Source of the DNA: an uncultured Flavobacteriaceae bacterium
Lineage (GTDB): Bacteria > Bacteroidota > Bacteroidia > Flavobacteriales > Flavobacteriaceae
DNA: 64,000 nucleotides
NCBI GenBank assembly: GCA_943789305.1
Contig: CALSTP010000001.1
Location: forward strand, 720,178 to 784,177
Reading direction: 5' to 3'
Made by a program: the position numbers and the translations under genes. Shown here in pieces: positions 55,570 through 63,832 of the stretch. A model generated the notes under the pieces. It ran no database searches. It was not told where the DNA came from and saw nothing but the letters and a program-made list of their open reading frames with translations. Numbering within the stretch: the first letter of the stretch is position 1; the number at the start of each line of letters is the position of its first letter.

Positions 55570-56385
55570 ATGTCTCATCAACTTCTAGCTGGGAAAAAAG
55601 GAATTATTTTTGGAGCCCTAGACAATCAGTCAATCGCATGGAAAACTGCTGAAAGTGTTCATGAACAGGGAGGACAAATCGTATTAACCAATGCACCTGT
55701 AGCACTACGAATGGGAAGAATTAACGACTTGGCAGCGAAAATCGACGCTCCAGTAATTTCTGCAGATGCAACATCGATCCAAGATCTTGAAGATTTGATA
55801 GACCAGGCTGTTGCTCATTTAGGAGGCCCTTTAGATTTTGTATTGCACTCCATCGGAATGTCTGTAAATGTAAGAAAAGGTAAACACTACACAGATCTAA
55901 ACCACGACTGGATGACCAAAGGTTGGGATGTTTCCGCGGTTTCCTTTCACAAATTACTACAAACATTATACAAGAAAGACGCCATGAAATCAGGTGGAAG
56001 TATTGTTGCATTAACCTACATTGCTGCTCAAAGAATATTTCCTAACTACAACGACATGGCGGACAATAAGGCTTATTTGGAGTCTATTGCGAGAAGTTTT
56101 GGATATTTTATGGGAAAAGACAAACAAGTACGTGTGAACACTATTTCTCAGTCTCCTACCTTGACTACCGCAGGTCAAGGAGTTGAAGGTTTAGATGGTT
56201 TTCTTAATTACGCAGAAAAGATGTCTCCTTTGGGAAATGCATCGGCAAAAGAATGTGCTGATTATACGGTAATGATGTTTTCCGATTTTACTCGAAAAGT
56301 GACTCTACAAAACCTATATCACGACGGAGGATTTTCAAATACTGGAGTAAGTCAAGACATTATTGATATGTTACAAAAAGAATAG
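55570..56385 (+). CDS. fabI: Enoyl-[acyl-carrier-protein] reductase
   Basis: 271 residues, SDR fold. Nucleotide loop KGIIFGALDNQSIAW, HSIGMSV, and the catalytic Tyr160 with Lys167 (YNDMADNK). Last reductive step of fatty acid elongation; the target of triclosan-type inhibitors. Confidence 0.97.
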   Translation: MSHQLLAGKKGIIFGALDNQSIAWKTAESVHEQGGQIVLTNAPVALRMGRINDLAAKIDAPVISADATSIQDLEDLIDQAVAHLGGPLDFVLHSIGMSVNVRKGKHYTDLNHDWMTKGWDVSAVSFHKLLQTLYKKDAMKSGGSIVALTYIAAQRIFPNYNDMADNKAYLESIARSFGYFMGKDKQVRVNTISQSPTLTTAGQGVEGLDGFLNYAEKMSPLGNASAKECADYTVMMFSDFTRKVTLQNLYHDGGFSNTGVSQDIIDMLQKE

Positions 56386-56394
56386 TTTTACATT

Positions 56395-57363
56395 ATGGAA
56401 CAACGATTTCCTTTTCTCCATGCACTTCAAGATTTTTCCTTGGAAAAAGGTAAGTCGCGTTCTTTTCTAATTTTTTTAGCACTCTCGTTTATATTTTGGT
56501 TAATCACCAAGTTTTCTAATCAATACACAGAAGTACTCCCTTTGGAGGTTAGTTTCAATGAACATCCAGTAGGAGTAGTGCCCACATCAGAGACTACTTC
56601 AGAAATTCAATTAACATTAACAGCATCAGGTTTTCAATTGTTTTTTTATAAACTTTTGAGGACAGAATTAATTTTAGATTCTAAAAAAGGTGTTTTTAAT
56701 GATGGACTTGCCACACTGCCTTTAGAATTGAGTTTTCAAAAAATACAAGACCAGCTTTTTGGATCAATTACCATCAATTCTATTTTTCCAAATACTGTCA
56801 ATTTTGAATACACCCAGTTAAGCAATAAACGTTTAGCCGTTGGTTTACAAAAGGGTTTAGATTTATCGGCAGGCTTTGGAATTGCAGAACCCTTGAGATT
56901 TACTCCAGACAGTATTGATGTCACTGGAGCTTCCACTGTTTTGGATACCTTAAAAGGTGTTTATCTCAACACAAAACAAAAATCTAAAATTAATAAGTCT
57001 TTTGCCGATCAATTTGAACTCATAAATCCACTGATAAATCAATTGAAGTTTTCGGAATCAATAGTAACTCTCTATGCTGTTATTGATCGATTTTCTGAAA
57101 CCTCTCTTAAGATTCCCATTCGATTAATAAATGTTCCTGACTCCATAGCTTTAAAATTATTTCCTGCAGATGTTGAAGTTGTTTTTTCTGCAAGTCTTTC
57201 AAGAATTAAGACCATTGATGTTAATGATTTTGTTATTTCTTCTGATTTTAATGCTTTGAAGAAAGAAGACTTAAAAATGAATTTACAACTCATTCAAGCT
57301 CCAGATTTATTGCAAAACATACGTTGGAATCCCAAAGAAGTAGAATATTTAATTCGTAAATAG
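56395..57363 (+). CDS. YbbR-like domain protein
   Basis: 322 residues, one N-terminal membrane helix (about 21-38) and an outside part made of YbbR-type beta repeats (EVSFNEHPVGVVPT, LRTELILDSKKGVF, DVEVVFSASLSRI). It lies between fabI and coaE. YbbR proteins elsewhere control cyclic-di-AMP synthesis; the exported form in Bacteroidota is uncharacterised. Confidence 0.8.
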   Translation: MEQRFPFLHALQDFSLEKGKSRSFLIFLALSFIFWLITKFSNQYTEVLPLEVSFNEHPVGVVPTSETTSEIQLTLTASGFQLFFYKLLRTELILDSKKGVFNDGLATLPLELSFQKIQDQLFGSITINSIFPNTVNFEYTQLSNKRLAVGLQKGLDLSAGFGIAEPLRFTPDSIDVTGASTVLDTLKGVYLNTKQKSKINKSFADQFELINPLINQLKFSESIVTLYAVIDRFSETSLKIPIRLINVPDSIALKLFPADVEVVFSASLSRIKTIDVNDFVISSDFNALKKEDLKMNLQLIQAPDLLQNIRWNPKEVEYLIRK

Positions 57364-57364
57364 T

Positions 57365-57952
57365 ATGCCTAAAATCATTGGATTAACAGGAGGTATTGGA
57401 AGTGGTAAGTCAAGGATAGCTAATCGTTTTGCTGAACATGGAGTCCCTTGTTATATTGCAGATGATCGAGCTAAAGAATTGATGAACTCCAATCTGAATC
57501 TTCGTAATGCAATCCTTGATAATTTTGGACCTAAAAGTTATCAAGACGGTAAACTTAATCGCTTGTTTATTTCTGATCTTGTTTTTAAGGATATGGATAG
57601 TTTAGCTCGCCTCAATGCACTCGTTCATCCTGTTGTTGCCAAAGATTTTACAAAATGGCTTAACCTTCAAGATGCTTCATATGTAATTAAAGAAGCTGCT
57701 ATTTTGTTCGAAAGTGGAGGTGCAAATCAGTGTGATGAGGTAATCTTAGTTACTGCTCCAATTAGAACACGAATAGAACGTGTATTGGCCAGAGACCATT
57801 CTTCGGAAGAAGAGATAAAAAATCGCATGTCTAAACAATGGTTGGATGAAAACAAAATACCTTTAGCAGATTACCACATTGAAAACATAAAATGGGAAGA
57901 TACCTTAACTAAAATAGAGGTCTTGCATCAAAAATTACTTCGAAACTCTTAA
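57365..57952 (+). CDS. coaE: Dephospho-CoA kinase
   Basis: 195 residues. P-loop GLTGGIGSGKSRIANRFAEH, catalytic Asp in YIADDRAKELM and the NVLVHP-type LVHPVVAKDF. Final step of coenzyme A synthesis. Starts one base after the YbbR stop. Confidence 0.96.
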   Translation: MPKIIGLTGGIGSGKSRIANRFAEHGVPCYIADDRAKELMNSNLNLRNAILDNFGPKSYQDGKLNRLFISDLVFKDMDSLARLNALVHPVVAKDFTKWLNLQDASYVIKEAAILFESGGANQCDEVILVTAPIRTRIERVLARDHSSEEEIKNRMSKQWLDENKIPLADYHIENIKWEDTLTKIEVLHQKLLRNS

Positions 57953-57987
57953 CTGCTTAGTTTCAACGATTTTTGATTAAATTAAGT

Positions 57988-57995
57988 TAAATTTG
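57988..57995 (+). promoter_or_regulatory. Candidate -7 element (TAAATTTG) for the two-component operon
   Basis: TAAATTTG 24 bases before the ATG at 58020. Confidence 0.4.
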
Positions 57996-58019
57996 TATCG
58001 TGTTAAACAATTTTTTCAG

Positions 58020-59615
58020 ATGAAAAAAAAACAATTTTTATCTTTAGTAATATTCATGCTTTTTTCCCTTTCTGGGATTATATTTATTCAAGGCTATTGG
58101 ATATATACTTCCTTGAAAAATATTGAAGAAGAGTTTTCTCTTACGGTAAGGCAAGCGCTTAGTTCTGTTGCGGAAGAAGTTCAAGTTCGGGAACTTCGCT
58201 ATTACTTTGATCAGTTTGAAACCGTAATTGATTCTGCGGGTTCCCCTGAAACCTCTGAGTTTAGAGATGTATTTTTGTTTTATGATAATGACGCACCCTC
58301 AAATTTATCAGCTCTTCACGCATTTGGAATTTTAGAAGAAGAATACAATGTTCCCGTTAGCAGTTTAGATAATGCAACAAAATCAAATAAAAAGCTAAAA
58401 GACTTCAAAGGAGTTCGGACAACCACAATCTTAAAAGAAACATTTGATAGAGAAAACCGAGTTTCTTTGTCGATTGAAAAACTTAAAGACATTAAACGAA
58501 TCAACGCATTTGAACAAGCTACTTACAAAGCCTTTTTTTCAGATTTGGCAAATACTTTCCCCATTCACAAACGACTAAATTCTTATGAATTGGAGGTCAT
58601 TTTACAACGATATTTTATCGAAAGAAACATCATTACCCCTTTTGAATTCGGAGTTTTTAGTGATGGTTTAGCAACCAAAGTCAGTTCAAATAATTATATC
58701 GAAAATCAGAAAGGACCTCAGTATTCAGTTCCTTTATTTCTAGAAAATGAAGGAGTAAACACCTATGATTTGGTGGTTTCATTTCCTGAAAAAAACAGCT
58801 ATTTGAGTTCATCAATAGTAGGGATAACATTTCTTTCACTTGCTTTGACACTTTTGATCATAATTGTTTGTGCTTATTCGATTTATGAAATCGTGCAACA
58901 AAAAAAGATTTCTGAAATTAAATCGGATTTTATCAATAATATGTCTCACGAATTCAAAACACCAATTGCAACAATAAACCTTGCAATTGACGCTCTAACA
59001 AATAAAAATGTAAAAGATGATTCAGAAAAAGTTGATCGTTATTTGACCATGGTTAGAGAAGAAAATAAAAGAATGCAAGAGCAGGTAGAAAACGTTTTGA
59101 TGATCTCGCAGCTCGATAGAGGAACTACTCCTTTGGAAATTCAATCTCATGCAATAAATAAGCTTGTTGAAGAAGCAATTAATCATGTAGCATTGATAAT
59201 TAAAAGTAAAAATGGAAATTTAAAATCGATGTTAACTGCTGAAAAACAAAACGTTGCTGTAGACAAAAGCCATTTCATGAATGTGTTTGTGAACCTTTTG
59301 GATAATGCTATTAAATATTCTCTAGAAGCTCCACGGGTTGAAGTTAAAACTTTTAATGAAGCAGAAAATTGGGTTTTTGAAATAAAAGATCATGGAATGG
59401 GTATGGATTCTGATACAATGAAATTAATCTTTAAAAAATTTTATCGTCAACAAGGTGGAAATATCCACAACATAAAAGGTCATGGGTTGGGGCTTTCTTA
59501 TGTAAAAAAAATCATTGAGTTACACAATGGCACGATTCATGCAGAAAGTGTGAAAGGTGAGGGGACAACCTTTCGAGTTTGCTTGCCCTTGGTAAATGAT
59601 AAAATTAGTGTTTAA
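58020..59615 (+). CDS. Sensor histidine kinase (RprX-like)
   Basis: 531 residues from ATG 58020. Two membrane helices (about 8-30 and 263-285) bracket a periplasmic sensor domain. The phospho-acceptor is His310 in NNMSHEFKTPIATINLAIDA, followed by VNLLDNAIKYS (N box), IKDHGMGMD (G1) and IKGHGLGLSYVKK (G2). Paired with the OmpR-type regulator downstream, as rprXY in Bacteroides. Signal unknown. Confidence 0.93.
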   Translation: MKKKQFLSLVIFMLFSLSGIIFIQGYWIYTSLKNIEEEFSLTVRQALSSVAEEVQVRELRYYFDQFETVIDSAGSPETSEFRDVFLFYDNDAPSNLSALHAFGILEEEYNVPVSSLDNATKSNKKLKDFKGVRTTTILKETFDRENRVSLSIEKLKDIKRINAFEQATYKAFFSDLANTFPIHKRLNSYELEVILQRYFIERNIITPFEFGVFSDGLATKVSSNNYIENQKGPQYSVPLFLENEGVNTYDLVVSFPEKNSYLSSSIVGITFLSLALTLLIIIVCAYSIYEIVQQKKISEIKSDFINNMSHEFKTPIATINLAIDALTNKNVKDDSEKVDRYLTMVREENKRMQEQVENVLMISQLDRGTTPLEIQSHAINKLVEEAINHVALIIKSKNGNLKSMLTAEKQNVAVDKSHFMNVFVNLLDNAIKYSLEAPRVEVKTFNEAENWVFEIKDHGMGMDSDTMKLIFKKFYRQQGGNIHNIKGHGLGLSYVKKIIELHNGTIHAESVKGEGTTFRVCLPLVNDKISV

Positions 59616-59638
59616 AAATTTTAATAAACCTTTTGATT

Positions 59639-60352
59639 ATGAAAGTAGAATATAAAAAAATACTCTTAGTTGAAGACGATCCTAATTTTGGAAATATCCT
59701 CAAAGAGTATTTATCTATAAATGGATATGATGTTACTTTAGCTAAAAATGGAATTGAAGGTTTCGAGAAATTCAAAAAAGATCAATTTGACCTTTGCCTT
59801 CTGGATGTAATGATGCCCTATAAAGATGGTTTTACTTTGGCTAAAGAGATTCGAGAAAAGAACGACATAGTTCCTCTGATCTTTCTTACCGCAAAAACTT
59901 TAAAAGAAGATGTACTGAGGGGTTTTAAATTAGGCGCAGACGATTATGTTTCAAAGCCATTTGACTCTGAAGTATTACTCGCCAAAATTAAATCCATTCT
60001 TTCTAGAAGGGTAATACAACCTTATTTAGAGTCCGAAGAAATTGATTTTAAAATTGGTTCTTTTGACTTCAATTCGAAATTGAGAATGTTAACCTTCAAA
60101 GACAATACTCCCATAAAATTATCTCCAAAAGAAAACCAACTCTTACGTCTATTGGCCTTGCATGTGAACGATCTACTCTCTCGTGAAACAGCCTTGAACA
60201 GAATTTGGAATGACGACAATTATTTTACTTCAAGAAGTATGGATGTTTACATTGCTAAATTGAGAAAGTACCTTCGGTTAGATCCTAATGTTGAGATTCT
60301 AAACATTCATGGAGAAGGGTTTCGTTTGGTAGTAAATGTATTGGCTGAATAA
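59639..60352 (+). CDS. OmpR-family response regulator (RprY-like)
   Basis: 237 residues. Receiver with Asp56 in CLLDVMMPYKDG and the conserved Lys in DDYVSKPF; a winged-helix DNA-binding domain (about 135-235) with SPKENQLLRLLALH and SRSMDVYIAKLRKYL. Partner of the upstream kinase. Confidence 0.95.
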   Translation: MKVEYKKILLVEDDPNFGNILKEYLSINGYDVTLAKNGIEGFEKFKKDQFDLCLLDVMMPYKDGFTLAKEIREKNDIVPLIFLTAKTLKEDVLRGFKLGADDYVSKPFDSEVLLAKIKSILSRRVIQPYLESEEIDFKIGSFDFNSKLRMLTFKDNTPIKLSPKENQLLRLLALHVNDLLSRETALNRIWNDDNYFTSRSMDVYIAKLRKYLRLDPNVEILNIHGEGFRLVVNVLAE

Positions 60353-61249
60353 TTATTTATTCCTTGGATGAAATTCTTCTAAAACTTTTGACAGCTGTTG
60401 GGTGTCTAAGTGCATGTATACCTCAGTTGTTGTAATACTTTCGTGTCCCATTAGGGTTTGAATTGTCCTCAAATCTGCACCATTTTCTAAAAGATGGGTA
60501 GCAAAGGAATGCCTAAAGGTATGTGGGCTTATTTTCTTATCAATTTCGGCTTGTTTAGTCAGTTGCTTTGTTAAAGTAAAAATCATTGCTCGGGTAAGTT
60601 TTCTTCCATTCCGATTAAGAAAAAGAGTATCGCGATCTTCCTCAGTAATTTTATTTAAAACCCGAACCTCGTCTTTGTAGTGTTTAATATGTTTTTTTGC
60701 ATAGGCTCCTAAGGGTACTAGTCGCTGTTTGTCTCCTTTTCCAGTAATGAGCATCATGTTCTCCTTGAAGTAGAGGTCGGATATCTTGAGATTTACCAAT
60801 TCACTTACCCGTAAACCACTTCCATAAAGTGTTTCAATAATTGCTCTATTCCTATGTCCCAGAGGATTTCCTAAATCAATTGCATTGAGTAATAGTTCGA
60901 TTTCATCTAAAGACAATACGGTAGGGAGCTTACGCCCCAACTTTGGACTTTCAATTAGGTCAATTGGAGAGGATTCTCGATATCCTTCAAAAACCAAAAA
61001 ATTAAAAAAACTTTTTAAACCTGATATACGACGTGCTTGAGATCGTGCCTCTATATTCTTTGCCTCTTCATATAAAAATTGCTGTAAGTCCTCTTTAGAG
61101 CAATTTAGGGGTGTGATTGAAGTGTTTTCTGAATAAAAAATCATCAATGCTTGAACATCTAGAACGTAACTTAAGATGGAGTTCTCCGATAGACCACGCT
61201 CAATTTTGAGATAATGTTCGTATTGTTTAAGCGATTCCTTCCAGTTCAT
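60353..61249 (-). CDS. xerD: Site-specific tyrosine recombinase XerD
   Basis: 298 residues. SAM-like N-domain (EHYLKIERGLSENSILSYVL), catalytic Arg in LYGSGLRVSELVNL, HTFRHSFATHLLENG (His and Arg), GHESITTTEVY (second His and Tyr). Resolves chromosome dimers at dif; its partner XerC is not in the window. Convergent with the response regulator, with no gap. Confidence 0.93.
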   Translation of the reverse strand: MNWKESLKQYEHYLKIERGLSENSILSYVLDVQALMIFYSENTSITPLNCSKEDLQQFLYEEAKNIEARSQARRISGLKSFFNFLVFEGYRESSPIDLIESPKLGRKLPTVLSLDEIELLLNAIDLGNPLGHRNRAIIETLYGSGLRVSELVNLKISDLYFKENMMLITGKGDKQRLVPLGAYAKKHIKHYKDEVRVLNKITEEDRDTLFLNRNGRKLTRAMIFTLTKQLTKQAEIDKKISPHTFRHSFATHLLENGADLRTIQTLMGHESITTTEVYMHLDTQQLSKVLEEFHPRNK

Positions 61250-61311
61250 ACCCCAAAAATAAGCTTTTTGTTCTTCTTTGTTTGTAGCCGATTATTCTAA
61301 AAAACTTTGAC

Positions 61312-61319
61312 TATTTTTG
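61312..61319 (+). promoter_or_regulatory. Candidate -7 element (TATTTTTG) for aroQ
   Basis: TATTTTTG 14 bases before the aroQ ATG. Confidence 0.4.
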
Positions 61320-61333
61320 TTTAAAACTAGCAA

Positions 61334-61747
61334 ATGAAAATCAGCATCATCAATGGCCCTAACCTTAACTTACTCGGTCAACGTGAACCGGGTATTTATG
61401 GTAATCAAACTTTTGAGCAATATTTTATTGATCTTCAGGCTAAGTTTCCTCAAATCGAATTTGACTACTTTCAATCAAATATAGAAGGAGAACTGATTGA
61501 GCAATTGCATCGGGTTGGATTTTCTTTTGATGGAATTATTCTCAATGCTGCCGCATATACCCACACATCAGTTGGACTTGGAGATGCAATCAAAGCCATC
61601 GATACTAGTGTTATCGAAGTACATATTTCAAACACATTTGCACGTGAAGACTTCAGGCATACCTCTTACCTCACCCCAAATGCTAAAGGGTTGATCCTTG
61701 GTTTTGGTATGGATTCCTATCGTTTAGCGGTAGAAAGCTTTTTGTGA
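61334..61747 (+). CDS. aroQ: 3-dehydroquinate dehydratase, type II
   Basis: 137 residues. INGPNLNLLGQREPGIYG with the catalytic Tyr and Arg loop, and LNAAAYTHTSVGLGDAI with the catalytic His. Shikimate pathway, with aroK at 18.8 kb. Confidence 0.97.
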   Translation: MKISIINGPNLNLLGQREPGIYGNQTFEQYFIDLQAKFPQIEFDYFQSNIEGELIEQLHRVGFSFDGIILNAAAYTHTSVGLGDAIKAIDTSVIEVHISNTFAREDFRHTSYLTPNAKGLILGFGMDSYRLAVESFL

Positions 61748-61753
61748 AATTTG

Positions 61754-61990
61754 TTAGTCTTCGAGCAATGAATCAAATGCTTGTTTTTTCTCCTCATACC
61801 ACTTTTTCATTCCATTAGGATCTTTTGCCAAAATTTGCATTTTTTGCATAGCCACTAAATGTTCGGCATCTTTTTTTTGAAACATTTCTTTTACGTGTTG
61901 TTTACTGAGTAACGAGATTTCTTCAAATGTATTTGCGCTAAATTTTTGTTAACATGCACCACCCAGTTGTTTGCAGGTCATTGTTTTCAT
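61754..61990 (-). pseudogene. DUF1059-like small protein gene interrupted by in-frame TAA
   Basis: The minus strand reads MKTMTCKQLGGAC from ATG 61990, then TAA (61951-61949), then continues in the same frame QKFSANTFEEISLLSKQHVK ... MKKWYEEKKQ to the natural stop at 61754. Total 78 sense codons, the family length. DUF1059-type proteins have Asp-Lys after GGAC where the stop stands. The stop is between bases that differ by two substitutions from a GAT, so the gene is either newly dead or made from a downstream start (lacking the Cys-rich head). Confidence 0.7.
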
Positions 61991-62036
61991 AGTATATTGA
62001 TTTAAGTTCATGTTATTTTTGGGTTGATATTCTATT

Positions 62037-62504
62037 TCATTTTTTTAGTCTCATTTTTAATAAATCGGGTTTAAATCCAATTTTCTGATAAGCCTTTAGT
62101 GCGCTTTCATTTTCTGCATAAACTTCCAATTGAATTTCTACTATTTTTTTTTCTTTTGCCCATTTCAAAAGTTCATTGATTATCATACCATTGATTCCTT
62201 TTCCACGTTGCTCGTGTACTACATACATGAACCCCAAATAAGCAAATTGCTCTGGAGTTTTAAATGGTTCAGAATCTTTGATTATCGCATATCCAGATCC
62301 TATGGGTTTACCTTCCGAGGTGGCTACTAAAATCTGTACATCTGATCTTTTGATATAGTTTTCAAGATCATAATACACAATTGGGTCTTGTTTTAGATTT
62401 TTTGCAAAAGAACGCTCATAACGAATTACTTCTTGTTCAAATTCTTTCAAGATTTTAAGATCTTCTGGGATAGCTACTCTTATTTTTATGTTGGATTGTG
62501 ACAT
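62037..62504 (-). CDS. GNAT-family N-acetyltransferase
   Basis: 155 residues: RVAIPEDLKILKEFEQEVIR at the start, LGFMYVVHEQRGKGINGMII acetyl-CoA loop and VYAENESALKAYQKIGFKP. Intact. Substrate unknown. Confidence 0.88.
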   Translation of the reverse strand: MSQSNIKIRVAIPEDLKILKEFEQEVIRYERSFAKNLKQDPIVYYDLENYIKRSDVQILVATSEGKPIGSGYAIIKDSEPFKTPEQFAYLGFMYVVHEQRGKGINGMIINELLKWAKEKKIVEIQLEVYAENESALKAYQKIGFKPDLLKMRLKK

Positions 62505-62641
62505 ATATTTTTTTGGTAACCTGTGGGAGAGTATTTCTTTTATACTTTGTAAGCACTGGTTTTATTTTTTTCTTTGACTGTTCCAAATCTAAAGAATATT
62601 TGCTTTAATTTCTTTATACTGAATTTTACATTTGTCATTTC

Positions 62642-62994
62642 TCAATTTTCAAAACTCATAACACATGTACTTAATTCTTTTGATATCGAACACAACATTG
62701 GTGCACGAAGTTTGAAATTAATATGTTTCTCTACCTTAAAAGGAATGAAAATGGAATCTCTGTTTACTCCATCTTTACGTCCTTTTTTGTATAGCATATT
62801 GGTTCTATTGCTCTAGGAAGCTGTGATGAAACCACTAATTTAATAAATGTATCGACATCCTCCAATTTGTCTACATAGTATATTAAGACGACATAATTTT
62901 TTGTAGCCGTTTCAATTCCTAAATCTATTGTATTGGGTAAATTAAAGATTTCGATATGTTTAAATTTATCGAGTTTGAGCTTGTGAGTTTCCAT
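62642..62994 (-). pseudogene. Frameshifted conserved hypothetical gene
   Basis: The first frame (ATG 62994) reads METHKLKLDKFKHIEIFNLP and on to VDTFIKLVVSSQLPR, but ends at a stop at 62764. A second minus frame that opens just there continues plausibly (MLYKKGRKDGVNRDSIFIPF, VEKHINFKLRAPMLCSISKE, CVMSFEN) to the TGA at 62642. A one-base shift near 62815-62800 would join them into a protein of about 115 residues. I do not recognise the family. The 137 bases between this and the GNAT gene hold nothing visible. Confidence 0.6.
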
Positions 62995-63004
62995 AAATTT
63001 CTTC

Positions 63005-63270
63005 TTGGTTTACCCATCAAAAGTCCGATTGGCGCGTTTAAGGGTTAGTATATTAAAAGTAGGCGGTTACGAAGCACCAAACTTTCGGTTAAGCACAAAG
63101 TCTGATACGAGCCAAAACCTACGATTTTATTGCTATTTCGCCTATTTTTTATATACATTGTTACCTGCTGGCTTTATTTTTTCGTACGTCTTTCAGTGTT
63201 GGCAAAGACATACTCTTTTGCAATTTTTGGCTTTAGCGTTGGCTGGTGCGAATTGCAAATGTGTATGGCT
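63005..63270. repeat. Repeat-like intergenic element, copy 1
   Basis: A GC-uneven non-coding stretch with short motifs seen between accessory genes in many flavobacteria (ACCTGCTGGC, TTAGCGTTGGCT at 63233-63244, GCTTCGTAACCGCC on the minus strand). The frame 63005-63310 on the plus strand has no credible protein. Comparable to mobile cassette borders but not proven. Confidence 0.45.
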
Positions 63271-63507
63271 TTATGCTCTGGCATCTATCTCTGTCATAAT
63301 TGTCCTGTGAAAAGATAGATATTCTTTTCTCTTTTCATTTAATATATTTTCTTCAAGTCTATAATTTTTCCAAAATTCTTTCACATCTTCTGCAATTCGT
63401 TTTGAGAAAATCATTGTTCCATCATCTGTAAATGAAATGTATTTAAGGTCAAATAAAGAATCAATTGTTCTGCTTAACAACAAACCGTTGTTTGGGTCAT
63501 AAGCTGG
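63271..63507 (-). pseudogene. C-terminal remnant of an HNH restriction-type endonuclease
   Basis: The minus strand reads [20 protein letters not shown], then [15 protein letters not shown] and [10 protein letters not shown], to a TAA at 63271. The D-x-NNG-hyd-x-LS-x-x-hyd-D-x-LFD-x-x-x-ISF-x-DDG pattern is the end of HNH_2-type nucleases. No start codon or HNH core precedes it; repeat-like sequence abuts both ends. Confidence 0.65.
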
Positions 63508-63760
63508 TGGGGAAGGGCAAGCTCTTTTGGTTTTTTAGCGTTGGCTTTGGTGTCGGCAAAAAACATCCAATCGAAATTCTTTTGCTGGGAAATACCATGA
63601 TCGGATTGTTTGACTCCATCTCGCTCCCTTTTGCGACTTTACAAGTGCAATCAATTCTCGATCTTAAGCAAAATTTGCTTTTACAATGGGTTCATGTCGA
63701 TGCGTGTCGGGTATAAGCCGTAGGTTTTTCATGACAGTAGAACAGATTAGGGGACTGTAA
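63508..63760. repeat. Repeat-like intergenic element, copy 2
   Basis: A second stretch sharing the core TTAGCGTTGGCT (63535-63546), CTCTTTTGG before it and G-rich TTTGGTGTCGG after. The plus-strand frame 63465-63716 is not credible. It lies on the other side of the HNH remnant from copy 1. Confidence 0.45.
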
Positions 63761-63784
63761 CTACCTCAAATATAGTAAAAAAAC

Positions 63785-63807
63785 AAAGCCCTCAACAAGA
63801 GGGCTTT
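63785..63807 (-). terminator. Terminator of lpdA
   Basis: AAAGCCCTC pairs with GAGGGCTTT around AACAA; on the minus strand the stem is followed by a T-run. It lies 26 bases after the lpdA stop. Confidence 0.85.
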
Positions 63808-63832
63808 AATTTCAATATGTGAACTTGTTTAC

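Noticed and set aside
62574-62816. Plus-strand ORF of 80 residues
   Set aside because: Hydrophobic but antisense to the frameshifted gene at 62642-62994, which has the better protein pattern.
63005-63310. Plus-strand ORF of 101 residues
   Set aside because: Covers the repeat-like element and the HNH remnant in antisense; biased by A/T and Cys/Leu without any domain sense.
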